This document shows, piece after piece, positions 11,831-21,480 of a stretch of DNA of 64,000 bases. The position numbers and the translations under genes were made by a program. Position 1 is the first letter of the stretch. Each line of letters starts with the position of its first letter. Below the pieces are notes generated by a model that was given only the letters and a program-made list of their open reading frames with translations, was not told the origin of the DNA and searched no databases. The stretch is from Spiroplasma alleghenense (GTDB lineage: Bacteria > Bacillota_I > Bacilli_A > Mycoplasmatales > Mycoplasmataceae). The DNA lies in the NCBI RefSeq assembly GCF_003363775.1, contig NZ_CP031376.1, positions 682,001 through 746,000 on the forward strand, given 5' to 3'.

Positions 11831-12661
11831 ATGAGGAGATTATTGGCGATTTTAGCATCAGCAAGCTTGATAACAGCTGCAGGAACCACTGTGGTTTCTT
11901 GTACAAATGAATTGTCAAACTATAACACATTTAAGAAGTGGATCAAAAATCGCGAAACATTTGTTCTTTATATCGGGGCAGAAGATTGTCCATATTGTCA
12001 AAATTTTGTAAAAGCAACAACTGGAAAGCCTAATGGAAGCTTAGATGATTTTGAAAACCAAGTAAACAATGGTGATAACAAAATGTTTAACGAATTTAAA
12101 ACTAATTATAACAATAAATTAGAATCACTACAAAATGGTGGTAAAGAAATTAATGATGATTTTAGAAATGGTTTTGGAGCTAAAGTTGATCAAGTTAAAT
12201 TTCATCACTTTACAGAAGAAAAAAAGGATTCAATCAATTCTAAAAAGTGATTAACAAAAATTAAAGAATGAATTTTAGATGAGTACAAAGCTCAATACAA
12301 AATTCACAATATTCCAGAAACAGACCCTAATTATGTAACTAATGATTTGACAGTTGATGATTTAAAAATTTCTTCAATTCCAACTTACATTATTATTCGT
12401 GATGGAAAATTAGTTAATGTAACAACAGGATTTGATTCATTAGAAAATGGTGTTGGTGAAGAACAAGCATTGGAAAAATGATTTACTGAAATTAATAGTT
12501 ACTTTACCGATCCAGCCTCATTCTTCCAACCATCTAATAATGGTGGAGAAACTGGTGGAGATGGAGATGGTGGAGAAACTGGTGAAACTGGCGGACAAGA
12601 ACCAGCTGCTGGATCAATCCCCTATCAAGATAAATCTTATGAATATCGCTATAAAAAATAA
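11831..12661 (+). CDS. Lipoprotein with a thioredoxin-like CxxC motif
   Basis: The 276-residue product begins with a signal peptide (MRRLLAIL... GTTVVSC) ending at lipobox Cys24, where SPase II (LspA, encoded at 22.4 kb) would cleave. The mature part has FVLYIGAEDCPYCQNF, a thioredoxin-type CPYC active site after a beta strand, and SSIPTYIIIRDGK, which resembles the cis-Pro region of the thioredoxin fold. The last 40 residues are Gly/Glu-rich low complexity followed by a basic tail. Two TGA Trp codons occur near 12248 and 12269. ATG 11831 is preferred over GTG 11822 because AAAGAGAG lies 9 nt upstream. It is probably an extracytoplasmic thiol-disulfide oxidoreductase; the substrate is unknown. 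Confidence 0.82.
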
Positions 12662-12688
12662 GAGTTTTAAAACTCTTATTTTTTTTAC
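12657..12688 (+). terminator. Terminator of the thioredoxin-like lipoprotein gene
   Basis: The palindrome AATAAGAGTTTT/AAAACTCTTATT is followed by eight T on the plus strand. The gene's TAA stop lies within the left arm. Confidence 0.8.
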
Positions 12689-12697
12689 AAAAATTAA

Positions 12698-12730
12698 GAA
12701 AATAAAAAACGAACCTCAAAGATTCGTTTT
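12698..12730 (-). terminator. Terminator of the tRNA operon
   Basis: A hairpin of about 11 bp (arms 12706-12716 and 12720-12730, one G-U pair) is followed on the minus strand by TTTTTTATTTTCTT. It lies 15 nt after the tRNA-Leu CCA end and faces the lipoprotein terminator. Confidence 0.7.
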
Positions 12731-12744
12731 GTTTGTTTTTAAAA

Positions 12745-12833
12745 TGGTCCCCAGGGCCGGACTTGAACCGGCACGGGCGACAAAGCCCGCTGGATTTTAA
12801 GTCCAGTGCGTCTACCGATTCCGCCACCTGGGG
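12745..12833 (-). tRNA. tRNA-Leu (anticodon UAA)
   Basis: An 89-nt class II tRNA with a long variable arm. The anticodon loop is CTTAAAA on a CTGGA/TCCAG stem. T-loop GTTCAAG is present and CCA is encoded. Last gene of the five-tRNA operon. Confidence 0.97.
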
Positions 12834-12864
12834 ATAAAAAATCCAAAAAATAATTAATATAAAA

Positions 12865-12940
<76 letters not shown>

Positions 12941-12945
12941 GAAAA

Positions 12946-13020
12946 TGGCTGGGCTAGCAGGATTCGAACCGGCGCATGAAGGAGTCAAAGTCCTTTGCCT
13001 TACCGCTTGGCTATAGCCCA
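12946..13020 (-). tRNA. tRNA-Gln (anticodon UUG)
   Basis: A 75-nt cloverleaf beginning with TGGGCTA, anticodon loop CTTTGAC, T-loop GTTCGAATC and encoded CCA. Confidence 0.97.
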
Positions 13021-13024
13021 ATAA

Positions 13025-13108
13025 TGGTGGAGGGAGGCGGATTCGAACCGCCGAACCTTTCGGAACTGGGTTACAGCCAGCCGCGTTTAGCCACTTCGCT
13101 ATCCCTCC
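13025..13108 (-). tRNA. tRNA-Tyr (anticodon GUA)
   Basis: An 84-nt class II tRNA with anticodon loop CTGTAAC, a variable arm and encoded CCA. Confidence 0.97.
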
Positions 13109-13116
13109 GTTTATAA

Positions 13117-13192
13117 TGGTGCTGACTAAAGGATTTGAACCCTCGACCTATTGATTACTAGTCAATTGCTCTACCAACTGAGCTAAGTCAGC
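13117..13192 (-). tRNA. tRNA-Thr (anticodon AGU)
   Basis: A 76-nt cloverleaf with a TTGA/TCAA anticodon stem and loop CTAGTAA, giving anticodon AGU with A at position 34. CCA is encoded. A34 in tRNA-Thr is known from Mycoplasma capricolum. First gene of the operon. Confidence 0.96.
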
Positions 13193-13219
13193 GTAATTCT
13201 AAAATTTAGAACCTAAAAC

Positions 13220-13249
13220 ATTATACAAAAAATATATTACTCTTGTCAA
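13220..13249 (-). promoter_or_regulatory. Consensus promoter of the tRNA operon
   Basis: On the minus strand a perfect TTGACA (13244-13249) and a perfect TATAAT (13220-13225) are 18 nt apart. The predicted start is about 20 nt before tRNA-Thr. Confidence 0.85.
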
Positions 13250-13270
13250 GAAAAAGAGTTAAAAATTTCA

Positions 13271-13297
13271 TAAAAAAAGTACTCGGGCGGAGCACTT
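13271..13297 (-). terminator. Terminator downstream of deoA
   Basis: An 8-bp stem (13277-13284 / 13290-13297, one G-U pair) with loop CGCCC is followed by seven T on the minus strand. It lies about 165 bp past the deoA stop and just before the tRNA promoter. The 13298-13459 gap between it and deoA is A/T-rich and I see no gene in it. Confidence 0.75.
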
Positions 13298-13459
13298 ATT
13301 TGTCAATCTGAATAAATAAAATTAAAAAATTAAAAATTTGATAGGGCTAAACAAATCATTATAACTTTTTTCTTCAAAAAGACTTAATTATTATACGACT
13401 TTTAAATAATTTAAACAATATAAAAATTAAACTTTTATTTACTTTTTATATTGATTGCC

Positions 13460-14773
13460 CTATTTCAAATCTAGATCACTAATTACCTTAATAATTACTG
13501 GTTCTACAAAGGCCTTGTCAACTATTTCAAATGTTAACTTTCCTTGGTTAGTAAATTCGCCGCTAACAGCCTTGTTTGTCTTCAATGTCATTACAACGTC
13601 TCCTGCCAAAACTTTTTCACCAGAGACCTTATTTAAGGTGATTCCGGCGGCGAAATCAATACTTTCCTCTTTGGTTGCACGACCAGCACCGATTTGCATT
13701 GCTAAGTAACCTAATTTATTAGTGTCAATATAGCGAATATATCCGGATTTATCAGCTTTGATTTCTATAGTATTTTTAACTTTAAAGCTTTTTTCAAAGT
13801 TTTCAATTACACTAAAATCTCCACCTTGGGCTTCAACAAACTGTTTTAAAATTGGTGCAGCGACTTTATTTTTAATTTTTTCACGAACAGCCTCTTTTGC
13901 TTCGGCTAAAGTTTTAAAAATTCCTGCTTGCAGAAGTGTAATTCCAACCGCTTCTTCGGTCAGTTCGTTTAAATCAGCAGGACCATTTCCTTGTAAAGTT
14001 TCATAAGCTTCACGAACCTCATTGGCATTACCGATTTCACGTCCTAATGGTTTATCCATATCTGTTATCATGGCTGCAATGTTGCGGTGGTGATTTTTAC
14101 CAATTTCAACCATTGCTTGAGCTAATTTTGTAGCTTCATCCACAGTATTCATAAAGGCTCCACTACCCATTTTAACGTCTAAAATAATCCCATTTCCTGC
14201 AATTGCCAATTTTTTCGACATTATACTTGAGGCGATCAAAGGAATTGAATCAACAGTTCCTGTAACATCTCTTAGGGCATACATTTTTTTATCAGCAGGA
14301 ACAATATCTTGTGATTGAGAAATAATGCTCATTCCCACTTTGTTAACAATTTCTTCAAATTTAGCTTCAGAAATTTCCCCAGTTCAACCTGGACAAGATT
14401 CTAATTTATCAATAGTTCCCCCAGTTTGTCCAAGTCCACGACCCGACAACTTGGCTACTTTGATACCAAAACTAGCAACCAATGGAGCATAGATTAATGA
14501 GGTTTTATCCCCAACTCCCCCGGTTGAATGCTTATCAGCTTTAAAACCAGTAACTCCTTTTAAATCATAGGTTTTACCACTTTTAATCATTTCTCCTGTT
14601 AAAAACGAAGTTTCTTTAGCATCCATCCCTTGAAAGTAAATTGCCATTGCTATGGCACTCATTTGATAATCTTTGATTTCATTTGAAATGAATCCCTTAA
14701 TTAAATATTCAATTTCTGCTTGGTTTAAACTCAAACCTTTTTTCTTTTTAGTAATTAATTCTGCAAAATTCAT
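13460..14773 (-). CDS. deoA: Thymidine / pyrimidine-nucleoside phosphorylase
   Basis: Phosphorolysis of thymidine or uridine to the free base and (deoxy)ribose-1-phosphate. The 437-residue length is normal. The glycosyltransferase-3 N-terminal helical domain is followed by the phosphate and substrate blocks KHSTGGVGDKTSL and SGRGLGQTGGTIDKLES, then MYALRDVTGTVDSIPLIASSI (split here: ALRDVTGTV, SIPLIASSIMSKK). The C-terminal barrel-sandwich domain is complete. It follows plsC by 20 nt. Together with thyA, dCMP deaminase and nrdDG it gives the cell both salvage and breakdown of pyrimidine deoxynucleosides. Confidence 0.95.
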
Positions 14774-14793
14774 ATTTCACCTCTACGAAAAAA

Positions 14794-15669
14794 CTATTTT
14801 TTTTCTTTTCTTTTCTTCTTAGTTTCTATTTTTTCAAAATCTTTATATTTTTCCATATTTTTAACAACTTCCTTACGAACGTTATTTGTTAAAATATCTG
14901 TTTTAATAGAAATAAACTTTTCTGGTAATAAAGGCTTACCAAAAACAACTTTAACTACCACTTTTTTAGGTCTCTTTTTAGCAAAAACATAGTGAGAGTC
15001 AATGATTGTAACTGGCACAATCGGCACATATGCTGATTGTGCTATTTTCATACTTGCTCCTTGGAATTCTCCAATTTCTTGGTCAGGACTTCTAGTTCCT
15101 TCTGGGAAAATAACCAAACTTCGGTGATATTGGTTTAAAAGTTCTTTACCTTCTTTATAAGCGTTTAAAGCACTTCTTGGATTTCCTCGGTCCAACGGAA
15201 TTGCATCAATTAACTTAATGAAACGTCCAAATGTTTTATGGTCTCAAAGTTCTTGCTTAGCAATAAATGCTAATGGTTGTTGACGACTAAAATCATTTAA
15301 AGCAATCAAGGCAACTGAATCAAAGTTAGACTGGTGGTTTGGTGCTAAAATAATTCCGCGATCTAATCAGTTTTCAATGTCAATTACTTGAATTTTAACA
15401 TCCAAAAGTCACATCATTCGACGAGCAATTTTTTTAACTCAATAGTAACGGTATTCTTCACTATATGAATTAGGATCTTTTTTGATTCGGCGAGCCATTT
15501 TCTTAGCTTTACTCATATTCATTAAAACAATAACTCAAATTAATAATAATTTTCATTTGTTGAAATTAGTACTTCCCCGCTCCTTTTTTTGATCCTTTGC
15601 TTTCTTCTCTGTTTTAACTTCTTCTTGATTAGTAACTTCTTGTTTTTCTAATTCGTATTTTTCTTTCAT
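14794..15669 (-). CDS. plsC: 1-acyl-sn-glycerol-3-phosphate acyltransferase
   Basis: Acylates lysophosphatidic acid to phosphatidic acid, the substrate of CdsA. The 291-residue protein has a Lys/Glu-rich N-terminus of about 35 residues, a TM segment (KLLLIWVIVLMNM), the catalytic NHQSNFD (H-x4-D) and the binding motif FPEGTRS. The C-terminus is a very basic KKKRKEKK tail. It starts 1 nt after folA; GAGAGG inside the folA end is the ribosome site. Confidence 0.92.
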
Positions 15670-15670
15670 G

Positions 15671-16147
15671 TTATTTTTTCCTCTCATATTTTTTTATAAC
15701 AAATTCATCTTTATCAATTTCGCTATAAATTTCAAAATCGTCTCAATTTACTCTTGGAAAAATAGTATCTCCGGGGTAATTTTGTTTTATCACACTGACA
15801 ATCAGTTTATCAGCATATGGCAAGAACATTTGATAAATTTGCGATCCCCCAATAACAATTAATTCGTTAGGTTGGTTTTGATATCTTTTAATTAAATAAT
15901 CAATGTCATTAATGATTTTAACATTTTCATTATTGATGACAAGATTGCCATTTTTTGAAAGGACTATATTTTCTCGATTTGGTAATGGTTTGGAACCAAT
16001 TGCTTCAAATGTCTTACGACCCATTACAATTGTTTTTCCAGTTGTATACTGCTTGAAAAAATTCATTTCTTCAGGAATTTTTCATGGTAACTTGTTTTCT
16101 TGGCCAATTATTCCCTCTTGGGTTTGGGCTCATACTAATTTTATCAC
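15671..16147 (-). CDS. folA: Dihydrofolate reductase
   Basis: Reduces dihydrofolate to tetrahydrofolate with NADPH, regenerating the cofactor consumed by ThyA. It is 158 residues with IIGQENKLPWKIPEEM, IVMGRKTFEAIG and ELIVIGGSQIY as the standard blocks. The catalytic acid at the Asp27 (E. coli) position is Glu27. The start is GTG at 16145-16147, whose first base is the last base of the thyA stop, giving a 1-nt overlap and translational coupling. Two TGA Trp codons occur in the first 25 residues, including the conserved LPW. Confidence 0.95.
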
Positions 16148-17016
16148 TAAACTGCCACCTTCCCCTTAATTCCTGGATAAGATTCATAGTTTTCTAAGAT
16201 AATGTCATCAGGTTTCAAATCAAAAATTGAAACGTTAGAATCTTTTAACGTAATTGATGGCAATTTTTTTGGAATACGAGAAAGTTGAAGTTCAATTTGT
16301 TCTAAATGATTTTGATAAATATGCGCATCCCCGATTGTATGTACAAATTCTCCTGGTTCTAAGCCAACTTCATTTGCAATTAGAATCAATAATAAAGAAT
16401 AACTTGCGATATTAAATGGGACTCCCAGGAAAATATCCCCGCTGCGTTGATACAATTGTAAGTTCAATTTTTTATCCCCAGAAACATAAAACTGAAATAT
16501 CGTATGACACGGAGGTAAAGCCATCTTTGAAACTTCTTCTGGATTTCAAGCAGAAATAATATGTCGCCTTGAATCGGGATTATTTTTTAGATTAAAAATT
16601 AAGTCTGCAAGTTGATCAACTCCATTAAAATTTCGTCATTGTTTACCATAAACCGGACCTAAATCACCATGCAATTTAGCAAAATCATTATCTGTACGGA
16701 TTTTGTCCACAAAAGTTTGTAAATCCTCTCCTTGATAATCATTGGATTTTTTGTAAATTTCGTAAGGCCATTCATTTCAAATATTTACCTTATTATCAAC
16801 TAAATACTTAATATTTGTGTCTCCCGATATAAATCACAATAATTCTACAACTACTGCTTGAAAATAAATTTTCTTAGTTGTTAAAAGCGGGAAACCATCG
16901 CCTAAATTATAGCGGGTTTGGGTCCCAAAGAATGAAATTGTCCCTGTTAAAGTTCTATCATTTTTTCTAGTTCCGTTTTCTAAAACATTTTTTACCAAAT
17001 CTAAATATTTTTGCAT
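16147..17016 (-). CDS. thyA: Thymidylate synthase
   Basis: Methylates dUMP to dTMP with methylenetetrahydrofolate. The 289-residue protein has the conserved N-terminal fold ([21 protein letters not shown]), the phosphate/dUMP arginine block [12 protein letters not shown], the catalytic Cys170 in LPPCHT, and [17 protein letters not shown]. The start at ATG 17014-17016 is chosen over one nine codons upstream because it matches the family N-terminus and has GGTGAT upstream. It is overlapped by folA, and a terminator lies just before it. Confidence 0.97.
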
Positions 17017-17053
17017 TTTATCACCACAATTATTATAAACCAAAGTTAATATA

Positions 17054-17080
17054 AAAATTATCCCATTGAGGGATAATTTT
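17054..17080 (-). terminator. Terminator after acpS (overlaps its stop codon)
   Basis: An 11-bp perfect stem (17054-17064 / 17070-17080, 5-nt loop) with A/T flanks. The acpS TAA (17079-17081) is part of the stem. The following U-tract is short (TTTTTATATT). A TATAAT for thyA lies beyond it at 17032-17037. Confidence 0.65.
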
Positions 17081-17402
17081 AATCTTTTTTCAAAGCCATT
17101 CCAACTGCATAGCGTTTTTCGTGACTAATAGAAACAATGATTTCACCAAATTTAGAATTTTTCAGACTTGGTTTTTGATCAATGTAACCAATATTTATTT
17201 GATTCATTGCGATTGGTGAAGGTAAAGTTTTTATTATAGCTTCTTTAACAGCTCAACGACCTGCTAAAAATTCTCTTTTTGAATTTTTAGTTAAACGAGT
17301 AGATAAAATCTTAATTTCATCTGGATGTAAAATTAGTTCAATCATTCTGGGCTTGAGCTTTATTCTTTTAACGGCAACAATATCAATTCCAATTTTTTTC
17401 AT
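17079..17402 (-). CDS. acpS: Holo-[acyl-carrier-protein] synthase
   Basis: Transfers 4'-phosphopantetheine from CoA to ACP. The 107-residue protein has the family's two blocks: [10 protein letters not shown] near the start (the metal-binding Asp) and [14 protein letters not shown] in the middle (the metal-binding Glu). [15 protein letters not shown] is near the C-terminus. AAGGAGAATT precedes the ATG. It lies 8 nt downstream of the CvpA-like gene. Confidence 0.94.
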
Positions 17403-17410
17403 AATTCTCC

Positions 17411-18877
17411 TTACACAAAATCAACAATCGCTGCTCAATCATTGAAAGAATATTTCTTGTTTGTGTGATAATCTAATCCTGTGAAAGTATTAATAACATT
17501 ACCCGAACTGACAGCTTCAAGACCAGCAATAAGTCCTAAACTTGAATAAAATGATGGCAAGAATCCCCCGGTTCCATAATCTTCGTTAATTTGATTAACA
17601 AAATAAAGATTTTTAAAGAAGTTGTAAGTTAGACGGCCGTTGCACAATACTCTAATAATACTATTACTTCTTCCTGGGGTTTTTTTAATTTCTGTTTCAA
17701 TTGTATCAGCGACTTTAATAAATTCATTATTTGAGCCATTGTTATTTTTTGAGTAAAATCTTTCAAAGTCACGAATTCCCATTTTGGCAATATTTTCTTC
17801 AGCCATAAATTTTTGTAGTTGTTCTTGTAGAACTGTAAAACTTCCTGGTGAAAAGTTAAACTGAGTTTTATCATCAAAACTTGAGATTTCCTCACCAGCG
17901 TTTGAATATGATTCATACAGCGCTGCAGTCATTAATGATGATTCAGTTACAATTCTAAATAGACTCTGTGCCTCTCTTGGCATTGATAAACTACAGTTAC
18001 GAACATCGGTTTTTAAATAACTATTTGTTGAATAATTATCCACATATAAGTTGTTGATAAAATCAGTAATTTCTCAAGTATTTTCTACCCCGTTTTCGTT
18101 GAAATGGTTAGCAGCAGTGAATACTGGAATTACCACAAATTTTGAAATACAGTCAGCATTATAATAAAACCCGAATTTAGGAATTCAACGAAATAAAGGA
18201 CTAGAAGCTGACCTACGATAGTAACCGTTTCCTGATTCATAAATTTTTTGAACATTAGCAAAAGATAAATCATCTGTATTGATACTTTGTTCAGTTAGAG
18301 CTTGATTATTAGTCTTAAAGAGCGGATTAGAAGCAGTACTAAAAATGGCAAAACTAGCCAATAGTCCTAAAATTAAACCTAAAATCGAACCAATAAGTGC
18401 GTTTGCATGGGAATTAATTTTTATAGCAATTAATTTTCTTTTTATAAACGTAAAATAAAGAATTAACGCAATTATGTTAATCACAAAAAAGAATAGCAGT
18501 TGATAAATCATATTTAATATAACGGCCACAATAGCATTGATGAAGTCAACAGCAAACTGTTGGGTATTTACAGTGATACCCTCTCCTTCAGAACCAAATA
18601 ATGCTATTATTTCGTTGAAAACACTTTGAAAAATTCTATCAAAATCACCAAATGCATCAATTAAACCTTGTAATTTAAGTAACGGAGCAATTTTTGCAAC
18701 CGTAGCTGTTGTTAGCAATGGGACCAAAAAAATTATTACGATTGCAACAAGGATATTAACTGAGCCAAAATAAACCATTACCCAGGTTCCACGTTTAACT
18801 CCCCAGATTGTGAAGGCTAAAATTAAAATAAAAATTAATAAGTCAAAAAGTCATCAAGGACCAATATTAATCAACAT
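17411..18877 (-). CDS. CvpA-like multispanning membrane protein of unknown function
   Basis: A 488-residue protein. The N-terminal ~190 residues contain about four TM helices (residues ~8-25, ~33-52, ~110-140, ~155-175) and the pattern WGVKRGTWVMVYFGS, which resembles the GxxRG segment of CvpA-type proteins. The C-terminal ~300 residues are polar with scattered Trp encoded by TGA; no catalytic motif is recognised. The ATG at 18875-18877 has GGGAGG upstream. It is the first gene of a unit leading into acpS. The CvpA relationship is a pattern judgement only. Confidence 0.5.
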
Positions 18878-18918
18878 TATAAAGCCTCCCTTAAATTAGC
18901 AAATAGCATTAATATCAT

Positions 18919-18947
18919 TATACATTTTTTTGGTATTTGTTTATAAT
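18919..18947 (+). promoter_or_regulatory. Predicted rnhC promoter
   Basis: TATACA (18919-18924), a 17-nt spacer and TATAAT (18942-18947) lie 22 nt before the rnhC ATG, with AGAGGT as ribosome site. A minus-strand TATAAT (18917-18922) overlaps the -35, so the divergent promoters for rnhC and the CvpA-like gene are probably intertwined. Confidence 0.45.
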
Positions 18948-18968
18948 AAATAAAAGAGGTATTTCAAA

Positions 18969-19631
18969 ATGGCTGAGAAAAATTCTACTATTTCAAGCAA
19001 TAAGATGATCGGAACTGATGAAGTTGGAGTTGGGGATTTTTTCGGTCCACTAGTAGTTGTTGCTTGTTATTTAGATGAAACCAAAATTTCTAATTTGAGT
19101 GTATTTAAAAAAATTAAGGATAGCAAGCAGTTGTCGAATGAAAGTATCATGAAAATTTTTGAGGAAATACAAAAACATGTTAAGTATAGCGTTGTTATGA
19201 TAGACAACCTGAAGTATAACAATATTTATAATAAGGTCAAAAATAGTCATGTCCTAAAAGCATTAGGACATAATGGCGCTTTACTAGATTTAATAAAAAA
19301 TAATCCAGAACTTGAAGATACTAATATTGTTATCGATGAATTTGTTAACAAAAATAAGTACTTTGAATATTTGAAACAGTGAGAAAAAAATATAGTAAGT
19401 AAAAATGTAAATTTAGTCACAAAAGCTGAAAGTAAATTCTTAGCTGTTGCTTGTGCAAGTATTATCGCTAGAGCTTATTTTCTTAATGCCATTGCAACTC
19501 TTCAAAAAGACCTAAGATTAAGTTTGCCACTTGGAGCAGGCAATGAAGTGAAAGAATTGGTTCGGGATTACAAAAAAAATCACCCCGATAAAGTTGAAAG
19601 TTTTATCAAGATGCATTTTAAGGATAATTAA
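18969..19631 (+). CDS. rnhC: Ribonuclease HIII, short form
   Basis: Cleaves RNA in RNA-DNA hybrids. The motif IGTDEVGVGDFFGPL (Asp17, Glu18) is the HIII form, distinct from the DEAGRG of RNase HII. KDSKQLS, and AKAESKFLAVACASIIAR-like TKAESKFLAVACASI near residue 160, are also present. It is only 220 residues; the N-terminal TBP-like substrate-binding domain (about 80 residues) of typical RNase HIII is absent. One TGA Trp at 19381. One of only two plus-strand protein genes; it ends 1 nt from the convergent dCMP deaminase gene with no terminator visible between them. Confidence 0.88.
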
Positions 19632-19632
19632 T

Positions 19633-20112
19633 TTATTTGGTTATTTTTATTTTAACAGCCGGCTTGCTAGAATAGGTTATTTTAACCTCATCTAGCATTT
19701 TTTTAGCAGCAATATTATCTGGGGTATTTTCGTACTTATTAGATCCATAATAAATGTGCTTGATTCCGGCTTGAATAATTACTTTAACACATTGATGACA
19801 AGGAAAAAGAGTTGTATAAATATCACAACCCGATAAGTCGCAACGAGCAGAGACAATGGCGTTCATCTCCGAATGAACAACATAAGGGTATTTATTTTCA
19901 AACTGATTTTCTTTGTCTCTATCTCAAGGGAAACTGCTATTATCAATTCCGCGAGGAAAACCATTATAACCAGAACTTATTATTTGATTTAAATTATTCA
20001 CGACTACACATCCAACTTGAGTTTCAGGATCCTTGCTTCGCATGGCGTTTAATTCAGCTATGGACATAAAGTATTCATCCCATGAAATGTAGTTATTGCG
20101 TGATTTTAGCAT
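19633..20112 (-). CDS. Deoxycytidylate (dCMP) deaminase
   Basis: Converts dCMP to dUMP, the substrate of ThyA. The 159-residue protein has the zinc site HSEMNAI (His plus catalytic Glu) and PCHQC, preceded by SGYNGFPRGID, the typical dCMP deaminase/ComEB block. Its start follows the stop of the rhomboid-like gene with no gap; the ribosome site is weak (GGTG). It is the last gene of the ileS operon. ComEB-type naming is possible, but no competence genes are nearby. Confidence 0.93.
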
Positions 20113-21471
20113 TTAAACACCAACAACAACTAAGACATTTCCGTCAAAAATAAATTGTCATTTTCAACCTATTTTTTCCATAATTTCATTTGCCATTTCA
20201 ATTTTTAAAAATCCTCTTTGAATGTACATTCCCAAGACATTAATTGTTGGATTATGCAGAGCTGGAATATAGGATGGAACTAATAGCATAATAATTGGTA
20301 GCGTTATAAACGAAGCTACAATAAAGTAACCTGAAAATAAATAACCGTTAAAGCCTTCCTTATAGTTTCAATTCAAAACAATTGATAACCCCATTCCAAT
20401 ACCTACTCCCGAAGAAATAACTCAGTAGATTGACTCATTTCAAGCAATCATTGGGAAGAAAAATAGGAAAAATGCTGGAGCAATCATTTCCCTTTTGGCT
20501 AAAATAGAAATGACATCTTGTTTACCACTTACTTTAATAAATAAGGCACCAAATAGAATTGATGATATAACAATCGAACCTCCGAAGACATTTGCAGGAA
20601 TCATAACAGAAAGAATTAATCCGCAAATAACATAACCAACTGCAACGATTACCATTAATTTAAAAGCACCGATGATGTTTTCTGAATACGAAGATAATTT
20701 TTTTATAATATACATATTTAATGCTAGTAATATTAAATCCGTTATAAAATTACTGCTAGAATTTGCAAAACCATATGTAAAGACCCTTCAGAATTGTCCT
20801 CCTAAAATTGTTAAATTATAGTTAGTTCCACCTACGAATAATTTAGTTGTATCTGAATCAATATTATTTAATCTAACAAAAATAGACAAGTAAAAAATAA
20901 TAATAAATGGTACGAAACAAAATAAAGCCGTAATTATTCATGTACCAATTAGTTGTCCATTTTGTATTTTATTGTGAAATTCTTGAAATTTTTTGCTTAC
21001 ATCACTATTTTTATCATCTAGATCTTCTATTAATTTTTTAACTTGCTCTTGATCTTTTAAATCAACGATGATTTCTTTTTCTTCTGTTTTATCACTGAAT
21101 TTCAATTTATCCACATTTGAAAAATATGGATTTAATTTGCTAACCAAATTTTTTTCATTTCCTAATATTTTGATATCTGAATCAACAACTAAATCTTTTT
21201 CAAATGATGAATCATCTAAATAAATTCAAAGAATTTGAATTTTTTCACGACTTGCTTCTTTGGATTTATTTGCGATTTCCTCAATAATCGGATCATTTCT
21301 AAAATCGCTATCTTCTGAACTAGCCTTTATTCTAATAATTTTAATTTTAGCATTACTGTTATATAAATATGAAATTTCGTCATTTTTTTGAGTTTTCTGC
21401 GGTTTATAACCCTCTTTTTTAATAAAATAATTCACTAGGGCAAGACGGTTATTTGTTATTTCTGATTTCAT
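20113..21471 (-). CDS. Rhomboid-like membrane protein, probably catalytically inactive
   Basis: A 452-residue protein with a soluble N-terminal domain (1-~175, charged, including WIYLDDSSFEKDL) and about seven TM helices. The first membrane part, ILGGQFWRVFTYGF, resembles the rhomboid GEWWRLxTxxFLH block, and FGGSIVISSILFGAL (Ser299) matches the position of GASGAIFGLLGA. The His of the TM2 HxxxN motif and the catalytic His of TM6 are not seen. The architecture, cytoplasmic domain plus rhomboid core, resembles Bacillus YqgP/GluP. It follows rluD by 9 nt. Rhomboid assignment is moderate; the alternative is an unrelated multispanning protein. Confidence 0.5.
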
Positions 21472-21480
21472 TGCACTTTC

